Source: Porpolomopsis calyptriformis (taxonomy: Eukaryota; Basidiomycota; Agaricomycetes; Agaricales; Hygrophoraceae). Taken from it: a stretch of 64,000 bases of DNA. Each line of letters begins with the position of its first letter. Positions within the stretch are counted from its first letter, which is position 1. The translations under genes and the position numbers were made by a program. Below, one piece after another: positions 9,949-20,674 of the stretch. Below the pieces are notes generated by a model. That model had not been told where the DNA came from and searched no databases. It was given only the letters and a program-made list of their open reading frames with translations. The stretch lies in contig OX621166.1 of assembly GCA_951640195.1 (NCBI GenBank), positions 372,001 through 436,000 on the forward strand, given 5' to 3'.

Positions 9949-10377
9949 CTTCTTTCTATCTTTCTGTTTCTTGGTTTGACAAAAACTTGGGCACCGGCTA
10001 AAGGTAATCTTCTCTGTTTCCCAATTGATTTCTGGGTTGTGTCACTTTAACCAGTCTATTCCAATGATAAAGTCATCCTCCCCTATTCCTGCTATAAGGA
10101 AATCTTCTTTTGTCCTGTGTCCTCCTAAGTCCAGATTGAGCTGGACCTTTTGGGTGATCCTTCCCATTCAGTTCATTGTTTGGTCAACATTCATAATCTT
10201 GATGGGCTTTCTTAGTGGTATAGTTTTCAGCTTCTGGGTTTTCACCACTTTTGGTGAGATAAAGAGTGAGGATGCTCCGCAATCAATAAGGGCTTTAGTT
10301 GTCCATTCATTCTTTCCTTCATGAAGGTTTACATGAGTATAAATCTGTCCTTCATTAGGGTTGGGGCTAATGTACAT
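9949..10377 (-). pseudogene. Family II aspartic protease region
   Basis: Minus frame 10377-10168 contains KALIDCGASSLFISPKVV, an aspartic protease active site with D-C-G-A in place of the usual D-S/T-G-A. Stops follow before the RT frame. It lies between the gag zinc knuckle and RT, as expected for Ty3/gypsy. Confidence 0.65.
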
Positions 10378-11356
10378 AGTTGAATCTTTGTCCTTTAAGT
10401 CCTTATTTGGTCGGGCTAAAGAAATTGCAGAGTCTTTCTTCAGCCTTGAGCAAAATCCTCTTCTCCCCCTTCATTCCCTTCTTCGTTGACTTTCTTTGCT
10501 TGGATATTTCCAAATTTCTTTCTAGGACAAGCCCTGGCCATGTGACCTGCTTGCCTACAGAAGAAGCATCATCCCTCTTTCATCAGGTTTTTTCATTCTT
10601 CCTCTGTCAGTTGAGCGACTTTGATGGCTACATTTTTTCGGTAGTTTCCAGTTGGCTCTACTCTTCTTTTTTCCTTGGCCCTTATCAATATTCTTCCTTC
10701 AATGGTTAAGGCCACCTGCAATAACTCTTGCAAAGTTCCAGGCCTCTCAATAGTAACCATGATATCTCTGATTTGATCTTTGAATCCCTGATAAAATATC
10801 TCAGCTAGGGTCTCTTCTCCATAATCACATTGGAGTACCTTTTCAAGGAATTTAGCATAGTAATCTGTGATCAATTTTTCCTGATTAATGGTCCTCCAGG
10901 TGGTGGTGCAAATGGATTTAATGCTGGAGTTTTCTTTGGACTTTCTTCAGGTGGTTCCTCTCTTCCTTTCTCTTTTGGTTCCTTGGTCAGTGTTTCCATT
11001 CCTGAGTGGGCAATCGGAATCTTCAGTCCCCATCCAGTGAGCCCTGTTTTCTCTGTTGGTTTCATGGGTACTGGGTCTAGTAATCCAACTCGACTCAAGT
11101 AGGTCATGCTCTCCCTTCCTATTCCCCTTCCTCTGCTACTTAATGCCCTGCTCGCTTCAGGTTCTCCTCCCGCCTTCCTCTTCAGTTTCCTCCCTAATGT
11201 TCCCAGAGTGGTGAATAGTCCTTTCTCCTTTTCTGTCTCGTCATCCCCTTCATCTTCAGGTTCATCTGCTGTTCGAGAGAAACTGGTAGTGGACCCCCAG
11301 AATGCAGTTTCAGGTGTCTCTTTGCTCAGTTCACTCTTGGAGCTTGCAGGAGTCAC
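10378..11356 (-). pseudogene. Family II Gag with zinc knuckle
   Basis: The 11356-10871 frame is a hydrophilic segment with ESPKKTPALNPFAPPPGG; the 10874-10593 frame looks like the end of capsid (YYAKFLEKVLQCDYGEETL, YQGFKDQIRDIM). Near 10525-10566 the minus strand encodes CFFCRQAGHMARAC, a canonical CX2CX4HX4C knuckle, in another frame. Gag is therefore broken by frameshifts. Confidence 0.7.
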
Positions 11357-11834
11357 TGGGTCCTCTATTCCTACTTGGTAACTGAGCGCAGTTACAGTAG
11401 TATCTCTCGGATCCTGGTATGGTTAACTCATAATTAGGGTCTTCATATATATCTATCTGTATTCTGATTGGTTTATTTGCAAGCTTATGGAAGGCCAAAT
11501 AGTTTACGCTTCCTTTGGTTGCTGAGAAGAACAGTGTTTCTCGTCTAAGGAGATGGTATCGATCGTCATCCAATATTAAGCAAGATAACCAGTCTGCAGT
11601 GTGATTCCAACACTTCATCCTAATGTCACAACTGTAGTTGCAAGTCTTTTCATTGATCACAAGGCAGGCCTTGGAGCTTAATAAGTCTAAGAGGATATAG
11701 AAAAAGGTTCTGACAGGAACATCTTTGTAAAGGATAATGATTCCTTCTGTGTTAAGTTTGACTTCTACAAAGAAGTTCTGTTGTGGGTTAAATCCGTTAC
11801 GTGCCTCTGCTGAGAGTTTAGGGAATATAGGCAT
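11331..11834 (-). CDS. ORF0: 167-aa ORF starting in the 5' LTR and entering the internal region
   Basis: ATG at 11832-11834 lies in LTR D; codons 1-70 are LTR sequence, the boundary is crossed at 11624, and the frame continues (DWLSCLILDDDRYHLL, GSVNYLAFHKLANKPIRIQI) until 11331. It overlaps the gag frame (ending 10871) by 26 nt in a +1 relation, so it may be the true N-terminus of Gag separated by one indel or a programmed shift. A gag frame that starts inside the LTR has a known precedent in Ty1. No domain is recognised. Confidence 0.6.
   Translation of the reverse strand: MPIFPKLSAEARNGFNPQQNFFVEVKLNTEGIIILYKDVPVRTFFYILLDLLSSKACLVINEKTCNYSCDIRMKCWNHTADWLSCLILDDDRYHLLRRETLFFSATKGSVNYLAFHKLANKPIRIQIDIYEDPNYELTIPGSERYYCNCAQLPSRNRGPSDSCKLQE
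11611..11623 (-). other. Primer-binding site of family II, complementary to its own R
   Basis: Directly after the LTR end TGTGACA the minus strand reads TTAGGATGAAGTG. It has no TGG start of a tRNA site. Eleven bases, AGGATGAAGTG, can pair with CACTTCGTCCT in R, 28 bp after the sense TATA, with one G-U pair. This is the arrangement of Tf1-type self-priming. Confidence 0.5.
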
Positions 11835-12519
11835 GAACAGTTGGTTCGGTGATAGTGGTTTTATGTTTCTCTTTTCTTGTTCTGATGGAAAAGAAGTCCG
11901 ATGATTCTGATTGCGTTCATGCTACTACAAGTAATCTCACAGGAGGACGAAGTGATGATCCGCTTTGCCCTCAGGGTTTATATAGTATTTCTAAAATAGG
12001 AGTCATTATGAGTCAGCCTCCGCAGTTACCCCATTTTCTATTGTTCACAGCCTCCAGTTTAAGGTTTGCTATTGTTCCTAGTCATACTGTGGAAGGCTGT
12101 GTGCTTCTGATGACTCAATTCTATTGGGCATAGCCTTCTGCAGCATTGGGCTGTGTTATCTCATGACTGGTTTCTATTGTTCTTTGGTCATGAGATCGCC
12201 ATTGTTTCTATCTCTTGTCCAGCGTATCAGGTTTCTCTTCTTTGACTGAGGAACCTCCTTTTGGTCCTCCCTTTGTTCGTAGATATATAAAAGGTGTGGA
12301 GTTGTATCCCTATGCTTCAGTTCAATCCTTGTCAATCATCATGACACCCTCCCACCAAGGCCACTACGTTCGATTCTTCAAGCAGTCTGGGGTAGTGCAC
12401 TGCACTGCCCCTGTCTTCCTTGATTGCAACTCTTTCCATTACTACCTTCAGCATATCCCTTCTGACGCCAACCTCTGTTGATCTTCTTTCTCCTGTTTCG
12501 CTTGTGGTGGCAAGCACAA

Positions 12520-12613
12520 TATTAGATAAGGATTCATTTAAAACGACACCTAAACTTGTTAATAATAATCCACCGGATCATTTTATTAAACTAAAGAAAA
12601 CAACTCTAAAACT
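12520..12613. other. 94-nt AT-rich block of unknown origin replacing 3 nt in LTR D
   Basis: LTRs A, B and C read AAGCACAAAGTCAAGAAGTG here; D has 94 nt in place of AGT. The block is A+T-rich, lacks GT-AG ends and shows no inverted repeats or duplication. It may be filler DNA from break repair, for example of organelle origin; I cannot assign it. Confidence 0.5.
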
Positions 12614-12990
12614 CAAGAAGTGTCCATTCGTTCGCTGGCCAATCCAGCATGCTTGTGGCTTGATGGAGGATCCGCTTGGTGAGTATTTTGTTTTGTCTTT
12701 ATTAGTCTGTGTTTGTTGATAATAGGCTTTCCCTTTCTTAGCTTGGGATGATGACCCCCCTCCCCCTACTTCCCAGCTCCCTTTGGAGGAGCGAGTTGAT
12801 TGGAGTTCTGATCATTGGGGGTATCCCCTTCCCTTTGATGATGCTAAGCCTGAGGACTTGGCTACCAGCCCCCCTTTCCATCCTTAGACCCCTGGTCCAT
12901 TAAGTCCTTTATCTAGTAGTAATGCTCTAAACTCTCTCGCCCTCTTCGTAATTGTTAATCCTTTATCTTTTTAGTTGAAGATTTGTCCTT

Positions 12991-13958
12991 TGTCATGATC
13001 CCAAACTGATTTGGTATCAAACTTAACCAAAGATCATGTATTCAGCAAGTAGCATCCATAGCTCAAATACCCTTTATCTTATCTTATCTTATCTTATCTT
13101 AGATAAGATATCACTGTCCCTCACATATTATCTTATCTCAGATAAGATACACTACTATCTTTACCTATGCTATCTTATCATGGACAATAGCATTCTTCCC
13201 CATTGTTCTCTGAGTCACTATGACTCATATTAATCTCCTCCATTGTTCTCCTCATTGTCTGACTCATGGTGAGTCACAATTCAAACTCCTCATTGTTCTT
13301 TTATCCATTGTTCTTATTTCCTATTGTTCTCATTGCCCATTGTTCTCAAACATATAAAAAGGGCCCCCTTTTCACCAGTGAGGAGTTCAGTTCAGTTCAA
13401 GTTCATTTTCCCCCCCACTTTTACCCCACTCCCTCCCCTCAGTCTATCCTCCCCCTTTTCCTTGAACTTACCCCTAGTACTACCTCTTATTGATACTACT
13501 TGTCTGTAGTCAATACATCCAATCCAGTCTAGTCTATTAAGCTTATATCCTGTGTGATTTCGCCTAAGCCCTCTTACGTTAAGAACTAACTTAGGAATCA
13601 CCCCTTGACGTATTTCTGTAAGTTGAAGATAGCCACCGAGGACTATCTTATCTTACTTCAGCCCCTGCTTATTCATCACATTCTCTAAGTCTCAGTCCTT
13701 ATTGGAGAGACCTCACTGTGATACATATTCTTCTAAGTCAGCCGTTGACTTCATTCTTGTTCTCCCAGTCAATACTATCCATTGAGCTTGGATAGCCTGC
13801 TCATCTGTACATCCCAGCCAAGGATTACTCAAGCCCCATCAAAGGAGGAAGTGTCCATTACTCAATCAATTCACATCTCCCCTGAACAACTAGGACTTAC
13901 TTGATTAACGTACAACTCCAGTAGTTCTAGAAGTGAAGTATTTATATTTCACCTGATA
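12991..13958 (+). repeat. Solo LTR of gypsy family I (968 bp)
   Basis: TGTCATGATCCC...CACCTGATA, flanked by CCTT at 12987-12990 and 13959-13962. It matches the ~1.04-kb LTRs at 36180, 44192, 54071 and 58646 in the opposite orientation, including the GATAA run, ACAAT and TGACTCA/TGAGTCA motifs and TATA box. It lies in exon 3 of antisense gene D. Confidence 0.9.
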
Positions 13959-14385
13959 CCTTGTCATCAACCAATGTTAATGTCAAGATTGAGGAAGAAG
14001 AAGTTCCTCCCAGTTTGTTGTGGAGTCCCACTAATGATTGGTTGGGTGAGGAAGCGAGAAAGATAGCAATGGGTTTCGTCGAAGGGAAGGCTGCTGCGTT
14101 GCAGGCCTCCAGTGGTGACACTAATGGGGCAATCTATTGGGGTAATAAGTTGGCCGCATTAGATGGTCAAGTAGTTTCTAGTTTCGTAGAGTTCTTGAGG
14201 GACAGTATGGTGCAGGAGATTGCCAAGATGGACTAGTTTTAGGTAGTTAGTCAGACCTGGACCCCCTTTCTTGTACACATAGTCTCTGCTACCAAATAAA
14301 GACAGCCCCCCTTCCAAAGAGAACAGGCACAGAAAAGAGAGGAAAAGAACAGAATTTTAAGAGAGTGAACGCCAATTTCATGACA

Positions 14386-15460
14386 CTTCCCCTTTTGTCG
14401 GAAATCCTCCAAGTATTGAAACTTGCTACTGCTTCCCTTTTCACTGTTATCAATATTCAATGGGGATTTAACAACATATGATGCAAGGAAGGTGATGAAT
14501 GGAAAGCGGCTTTCATCACTAATTGTGGACTCTTCAAACCAACCGTTATATTCTTTAGACTACAGAATTCCCCAGCATCCTTCCAATGAATGATAGACAT
14601 TCTTTTCAAACCTGTTTTGGACTCTGGCTGTGTCCACATTTATATTGATGACATCCTTATCATGGGCAACACCCCTGAAGAAATTCACCACTGGACTGAC
14701 AAAACCCTCAAACTTATGGAGAAGAATCAGCTGTCTGCCAAACCTGTCAAGTGTCAAATGGAGAAGACCTCAGTCACCTATCTTAGTATGATCATTTCCA
14801 AAGGTCAACTTGCTATCAACCTGGAGAAGGTGGATGCCATTATCAATTGGCTAACACCCCAAAAACTGCGAGATCTCCAATCTTTTCTTGGCACTACCAA
14901 CTTTTGGTGCTGCTACATCAAGAGTTTCTCCTCAGTCATTCATCCCCTTTGTGGCCTCCTATGGAAAGACCAACCTTGGGATTGGTCCCCATTGTGTCAG
15001 AAAGCCTTTGAACAGCTCAAGCACCTCATCACTACAGCCCCCATCCTTCTCACTCCCTGGCCAGACCTCCCTTATCTCTTGGAGACCAATGCCTCTGACT
15101 TTGGTATTGGCACAGTCTTATCTCAGAAACACAACAATGGCTAGCACCCTGTTGGCTTTTTCTCGAAGTCCCTACTCCCTGCTAAGTACAACTATCCTAC
15201 CCATGATCTGGAAATGCTTGCAATCATCACTTCCCTCAAGTATTGGTGCTATCTTTTAGAAGGTGCAAGGGATACTGTGTTGATAAAGACAGATAATTTA
15301 GCACTCAAATATTTTATGCAAAACAGGTCCCTCTCCAGACAACAAGCATGATGGATGGAATTCTTAGGCAGATTCAACTTCAAAATTGAGTACTCTCCTG
15401 GAGTCAAAAACAAAGCCAATAGACTCTCCCACTGACCCAATCACTGTCATACAGAAAAAG
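14386..15460 (+). pseudogene. Family III RT and RNase H
   Basis: The frame opens directly at the junction (LPLLSEILQVLKLATAS) and contains FTVINIQWGFNNIR, the catalytic YIDD at 14641-14652, SFLGTTNFWCCYIKSF and the RNase H segment LETNASDFGIGTVLSQ. Stops interrupt it at FQ*MID (TGG to TGA), after KHNNG and near the end (LSH*PNHC). It resembles the RT of element IV motif by motif, so both belong to one chromovirus group. Confidence 0.85.
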
Positions 15461-16330
15461 AAGAACTAGAAGGTCAAGCCCTCCTCCCCCCCCAAATGTT
15501 TCATCAATGCCATCATTTCCATGTCCGAACCCTCTTTCATGTCAAAACTTCATTTCCCTGACTTTAATCAAATCCCAGAGGACATTCGCATCAAATTATC
15601 TGATCCCTCTTCCAGCTACTCCTTCACTGATGGAATTGTAAGAGATGCAGGAGATTGTATTGTCATGCCAGCAGATGTATCGCTACACATAGAGATAATT
15701 CAATTGACCCACTCCCTGCCCTATGGAGGCTATCCTGGAATCAAGAAGACATGTGAGCTTGTGTTGCGGAACTACACCTGGAGTAGTGCTGCCCCTAACA
15801 TCTGTGTATTCATATCATCCTGCCCAACCTGCCAACAAGTTAAGCTTTATCCTTCAAAGCCTGCAGGTCTCTTAGAACCCATTCCCCCTTCATCTCGACC
15901 TTGGGAAGAAATTACTGCCGATCTAATTGTGGAACTCCCCCAATCATCTGGCTACAATACTGTCTTAGTCATTGTTAATCGCTTCACTAAACACACTCAC
16001 TTTATTCCAACAACTTCAAACATCTCAGTAGAAGGAGTCACAAAACTCTTTAGGGACAATATATGGAAACACCACGGTTGGCCAAAGAAGATCATAACTG
16101 ATTGAGAAACTCAATTTGCCTCTAAATTTGCGAAAGTGCTCAACACTCACTTGGGAATTATTTCCAGTTTATCTACCACTTATCATCCCCAAACTGATGG
16201 CCAAACAGAATGCACTAATCAAGAACTCAAGCAATACCTTCATTTATATACCAACTTTATGCAAGACAATTGGTCCAATTAGCTATCCCCAGCTGAATTC
16301 ATGTACAACAACTGACAACATTCCTCGATA
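15461..16330 (+). pseudogene. Family III integrase
   Basis: Zinc-binding part HSLPYGGYPGIKKTCE...SSCPTCQQVK, catalytic core with TADLIVELPQSSGYNTVLVIV and YHPQTDGQTECTNQELKQYL. A TGA follows KKIITD, at the second catalytic Asp region, and further TAG and TGA codons follow. The element is clearly inactive. Confidence 0.8.
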
Positions 16331-16930
16331 AAACACACTCCCTTCTATCTTGATACTAGTCAACATCCTTTTGTTCCATCCATCCCCACGACTTCCACTT
16401 CTAATCCCACAGCAGACACCTTCCACAATCATCTCACAGAAGCCTGTGAAGAAGCCTCAAAAGCCCTAGAAGCAATGGCCAAAACCATGAAGCGCTTTGC
16501 AGATTGCAAACGGAAAGACACCCAACTCCAAATAGGTCAATTTGTTTATCTTGATACCCATAACTTAAAAACAGGTTGTCCAACCCTCAAACTCGATGTC
16601 CAATGCACTGGACCTTTCAAAATTCTAGAAAGAATTGGAAAAGTCTCTTATCACCTGGCCCTCCCTATCTCCTGGAAAATTCATGACGTCTTTCACATTT
16701 CACTCCTGAGACCTGCTAATATTAACACCGATCTCCATCCAGAAGAAGTGGACAATAATCTCCACCCACCTCTAGATGTTATTCAGGAGAAAGAAGAATA
16801 CAAGGTCAAACAAATCCTTCAACACCACAGATCTACTCAATGTCACACATATTTAGTTAAATGGGTTGGCTATCCTATCAAAGAAGCAACCTGGGAGCTG
16901 AAGAGGAATCTCCTCCATGCAAAAGAATGA
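16331..16930 (+). pseudogene. Family III integrase C-terminus and chromodomain
   Basis: Open from 16475 to TGA at 16928: TLKLDVQCTGPFKILERIG, IHDVFHISLLRPANI, then the chromodomain KEEYKVKQILQHHRST...YLVKWVGYPIKEATWE. This end of pol matches the fragment captured in element I-2 (48517-48820). Confidence 0.8.
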
Positions 16931-17420
16931 ATTCTGGAATACAAATGATCAATTGAAATGGCAACTTAATCATTCTTTCATAGTATCAACTCCCCTCTTT
17001 TGTGTTTTCACTTTCATCACCCTTGCCAAACTCTGACTGGTCTTTATAATCTCTTTCATCTCTATCTTTTCCCCTCAGAATCAATGACAACATGCTCACT
17101 GAATGCACTCATCACCAAACTGCTCACAAGTCAACTGGTGGTTGCCCACCTTGCACTCCCCACATGTCCACTGGAGGACAACCCCCTCATCATGCTCCTC
17201 CTCTGCTTGCTTCCACCTCATCCACCTATGGTGAAGCAGAGCTTGGTGGACAACTCTGGCAACACAACTGTTGTGCGTGGAATTGAGCCCTCTCCATGTG
17301 GCCAGAAGAGATTATTGCGCCACCTATCCCACCCAAGCAAATTATTGAGTAGTTGAAGAAAGATGTTGACTATTACAAGAGTGAGATCACAAGATTGAAT
17401 GAGGAATTATACAACCAATG

Positions 17421-17811
17421 TGTTATAAACTGGTCACTGTCGAGATGGTTTTACTTCAGAGTGCTCTGTCCCAAGATGATAAGAATGTCTCAAGTCCTAG
17501 TTATTAGGTTGTCTAATGAGGAATCAGACTTAAGGTCTGAGTACAACTAACTAGGAGTTTATATACTGACTACACTACTGTGGATGAGTCAGTATCTACA
17601 TGAGGAATACATGCGACGAGTAAAGATAAGCATGATAGAAGACTCAGAGCATGTGAAGAGATGAAACATAATTGTCGGAAATGAGAAGTGTCCTATCTAG
17701 GATAAATGGAAAGATACGAAACTGTGGGGAATCCCAAACAAAGATAAGACAGATCCGACTAATCAATGATGACTAACATAGAGAAGGAATGAAAAAATAA
17801 CATCCGTGACA
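17421..17811 (-). repeat. 3' LTR of element IV (391 bp)
   Basis: Minus strand TGTCACGGATG...GTTTATAACA. It contains TATATAAAC about 30 bp before CAGACCTTAAGTCTGATTCC, the probable start of R. It matches the U3-R part of the right LTR and, less closely, the LTR of element V. Confidence 0.85.
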
Positions 17812-17829
17812 TACACCTCGCTTTCCGGG
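17812..17829 (-). other. Polypurine tract of element IV
   Basis: Minus strand CCCGGAAAGCGAGGTGTA directly before the 3' LTR. The GTGTA ending is shared with the family III tract (GTGGGTATA, GTGGGTGTA). Confidence 0.6.
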
Positions 17830-17845
17830 AAATTCGACCTGAATT

Positions 17846-18625
17846 TCAAACTTGGGTGGTGTTGGGTGTTTCATCCTCCGAGGCCTGAGTCAAGATTTCC
17901 TCAGTGGCGGGGGCCTCGATGGCCACTGAGAGGGAAGCGACGGGGGTGGTTTCTGAGACTGCTTTGACAGGGGAAGGGGCTTGGACTGTTGTGATGTTGT
18001 CATTATCATCTGGGTGTTCCAGATTGAGGTCGATGGGATATTCGACCAATTTCCCGTACTTGATTAAGGTTTCTGTCATTGCGAGATCTCATTGAGCTCG
18101 CAAGAAATCTTCTCTGGAGAGCTGTTTGGCTCAACGACTTTCTTCCACAAGTTTGACAATGATGGCGTGGGTAGTGACATCATAGCAGTCTACCCATGTT
18201 CGCTTCTTCTGACGTTGGAGCTCCTAGACTTTGAGCTTGCTATTGTCCCATCAGTTCTTCCAGAACATAACACTTTTTCATAACGACTCATTCTCAGCTT
18301 GTAGGGTATTGCATTCTTCACAGAGCTCTCAGTTCCAATTACTGACACTGTTACTATGGACCGTGAGATGGGAAATAGTGATGGTGGGGTCTTCAGGGGG
18401 AGGGGTTTGTGTGGGATATTCTCTGAAGAAATCCTCTGTGCGAACGTGAGCTTGTCGATGTAATTGTCAAGTGGAAGAGGTAGAGGTGGAGGGACCGGGG
18501 GTAGGGGAACGGATGGCAGATGAAGGGATTCGTCCAGCACATTGGATGGCGACTTGAGGAGAGGGAGATCAAGTGGCGGGCATCTTTGAGTGAGTTATTG
18601 TAGTTGGGGCATTTGTCCAAAGTGG
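17846..18625 (-). pseudogene. Element IV accessory ORF after pol, decayed
   Basis: Minus-strand protein-like segments follow pol in several frames: a Pro-rich start (SVPLPPVPPPLPLPLDN), a short coil (NTLQAENESL) followed by FWKN and KRTWVDCYDVTTH, and an open tail (17846-18079) with NLEHPDDNDNITTV. The position and layout (Pro-rich, then coil with Trp) recall ORF3 and ORF-X, but direct similarity is weak. Confidence 0.45.
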
Positions 18626-18759
18626 GTAAAAGATTGGATAAAGTTGTATCAACAACTCTGAGTTCATAAGTGCCTCTCGGATCTAAGAATAGAATTCAAA
18701 AATGGACAGCCGGAATGATGACAAATGAGTTAAGTCGCCATTTGAATTGAGTCTTCGTA

Positions 18760-19996
18760 AGTCTTTATTATTTCCTTGGCGTGTCGTAAGACATTTGATC
18801 GTTCTTCCCAAGTGGCTTCTTCGATCAGATAACCTTTCCATTTAACCAAGTATTTTCATCGACGTTTAGCTCCAGAATGTTGAAGAATAGATTCAACTTC
18901 ATATTCTTCTTCATTCTCAATCAGATCTGGGGGAGGTCGAGATGTATCAGTAATATCAGGGTGGAACGACTTATCTTCGACATTTGGTCTCAGGAGTGAT
19001 ACGTGAAAGACTGGGTGGAGCTTCCAAGTTCCAGGGATATTGATAAGGTACGCAAGATCCAATACTTGTTTCAGGATCTTGAATGGTCCAGTCCTATGGT
19101 GATACGACCCCTTGGTCCCCTGAGGTCCGGAGGACATGTTCCATATATCTACGTGATCCCCCAGACGTCCACTACACTGCTATGATGTCCCCGACTTCGC
19201 GATTTGGCTTCCCGTCCAGCGATTTATCTCCGAACGCTTCGGATTTCTGCGAATTTCTTCGAATTCTCCAATCCTTCGATTCGCGATCGCAGCTCATATC
19301 AAAGGATGCATCTGATAGCCAGACATCCATTGTGTAGATCCTCATCATTCCCATTGACCCTTTCACTGGTGGCTTCATTCAGATGTCTTATCCCTTTACT
19401 ATATAGCATATAAAGGGATCCTTGTTTTCACAGATATATTTACTTGTAGATATGTTTGTATCATAAAAAAGGAAGATAGATCCCATCATCCCACGTCTAG
19501 TCCTTCATGTTTGAGCCTCTTCGACCACCTCTAGCACTCTAGAGAGTGCTCCGATTTTCCGATTTCTTCTATTTCTTCGATTTTTACGATTTCTTTGATA
19601 GCTCCTTTCTATTGTGCCTCCCACCATCTCTCAGGGCAGATCCCAGAGCTCAGACGGCTCCACATCGCATCAATGGTTATCTAGTTTCTTGGCAGGTCGA
19701 GTCATCTTGATGTTCTTGGTGTCTAACCAAACCAAATCTCTGACTCTGAAGGAGGGAGAGAGTTTCCATTTTTGATTGGCATACTTCTTCATTGATTCTG
19801 CGGCATGTGATAGTGATTCGCCAGCATTTTTCTGAGCATGCGTGAGATGTTCATGAAAGGTATTTGCTGCGGGAACATTACTTGGGGATTCAATAGTAAT
19901 TGGCAAATGAGGGTGGTGGCCATATTCTAAATAGAAAGGTGATTGTGAAGTGGCAGAATGTTGTTGATTATTATAGGCGAATTTGGCAGAAGCCAA
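18760..19996 (-). pseudogene. Element IV integrase C-terminus and chromodomain, split by solo LTR
   Basis: The 19996-19670 frame (FAYNNQQHSATSQSPFYLEYG ... MTRPAKKLDNH) continues across the solo LTR 19101-19672 into 19098 downwards (HRTGPFKILKQVLDLAYL, HPVFHVSLLRPNVEDK). The chromodomain follows: NEEEYEVESILQHSGAKRR, TGA, then KYLVKWKGYLIEEATWEE. Confidence 0.75.
19101..19672 (+). repeat. Solo LTR of family VI type (diverged) in element IV
   Basis: (T)GATACGACCCC...CATCA, flanked by ATGGT at 19096-19100 and 19673-19677. The first T may belong to the LTR, making the duplication 4 bp. The ends and the TATATAAAGGGATCC-like region match LTR 61672-62280, but the middle is diverged, so it is a related subfamily. 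Confidence 0.8.
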
Positions 19997-20418
19997 CCAT
20001 TCGGACTAGTCGTCTTGCATGAAGTTGGTATAGAATCGCAAGTAGACCTTGAGTTCTTGATTTGTTCGTTCAGTCTGACCATCGGTTTCGGGATGATAAG
20101 CAGTAGACAGTCCAGAAATGGTTCCTGGGAGTTTGTTAAGGGCTTCAGTGAATTTTGATGCAAACTGAACTCCAGGATCAGAAATGATCTTCTTTGGCCA
20201 TCCATGATGTTTCCAGATATGATCACGGAAAAGTCGGGCAGCACCTTCTGATGAAGGATTGGAAGTCGTCGGGATAAAATGGGCACATTTCATAAAGCAA
20301 TCGACAACTACCATCACAGCGTCATGTCCAAGCGAGTTAGGTAGTTGAACGATGAGATCAATGGTTATCTCAGTCCATGGTTCAGTAGCGGTGGGTATAG
20401 GTTGTAGAAGTTCTGTCA
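19927..20418 (-). pseudogene. Element IV integrase catalytic core
   Basis: Minus strand: DAVMVVVDCFMKCAHFIP, WKHHGWPKKIISDPGVQF and YHPETDGQTERTNQELKVYL, giving the D-D-E triad, then a TAG where Trp is usual (MQDD*SEWL). The upstream linker continues to the solo LTR at 20424. Confidence 0.8.
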
Positions 20419-20423
20419 GCTTT

Positions 20424-20669
20424 TGTTACATCCCAGTTCCGACAAACTCTGATGAATTCCAATGAACTCCAACAACTCCGAACACTCTGTACTTTTCACA
20501 TGTTTCTTACTTATGACATCCTCTGTCGTCACTATGTCTCAGATATAATTATCTAGCAGGTATATAAGTACTGCGTTTTTTCCTGTATCTGTAGACAGAA
20601 TATCAACTAAGTCCTGTCGTTTATCCAACTCCGATCTCCGAAATCAACTCCGAAACTTCGGACCTAACA
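20424..20669 (+). repeat. Solo LTR of an otherwise unseen family (246 bp)
   Basis: TGTTACATCCC...CCTAACA flanked by perfect GCTTT duplications at 20419-20423 and 20670-20674. It contains AGGTATATAAGTACTG as a TATA box and repeated CTCCGAA motifs. It interrupts the integrase linker of element IV. Confidence 0.85.
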
Positions 20670-20674
20670 GCTTT

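Larger units (their letters stand above)
12340..14236 (+). pseudogene. Antisense U3 gene, copy D, disrupted
   Basis: ATG at 12340. Exon 1 is broken within the knuckle (after GGCAAGCACAA) by 12520-12613; exon 2 has TAG where A and C have TGG (near 12890); exon 3 is interrupted by the solo LTR 12991-13958 and resumes at 13959, ending in TAG at 14234-14236. The splice sites GTGAGT and TTTTTAG are preserved. The rest of exon 3 is open and close to A and C. Confidence 0.75.
3313..14385 (-). mobile_element. Ty3/gypsy chromovirus, family II, full structure but decayed
   Basis: The left (3') LTR B spans 3313-6722 with nested LTR C; the right (5') LTR D spans 11624-14385 with a nested solo LTR. The 4.9-kb internal region reads, from right to left, ORF0/gag, zinc knuckle, protease, RT, RNase H, integrase and chromodomain, then a polypurine tract. 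That order (integrase last) is Ty3/gypsy. All enzyme frames have stops, mostly of C-to-T or G-to-A type. The flanks (CATCA on the left, CTTCC on the right) do not match and belong to different sequences, so the element is probably the product of recombination between two insertions. Confidence 0.88.
11624..14385 (-). repeat. 5' LTR 'D' of family II element (with two insertions)
   Basis: TGTCATGAAATTGGCG at 14385 to GTTGTGACA at 11624 on the minus strand. Removing the family I solo LTR (12991-13958 plus CCTT) and a ~91-nt net insertion at 12520-12613 leaves about 1.7 kb, the same as A, B and C. Promoter and PBS positions are as in LTR A. Confidence 0.88.

Noticed and set aside
10830..11381. 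Plus-strand ORFs of 90 and 91 codons opposite family II gag
   Set aside because: Shadow frames of the charged gag segment; no start or motif support.
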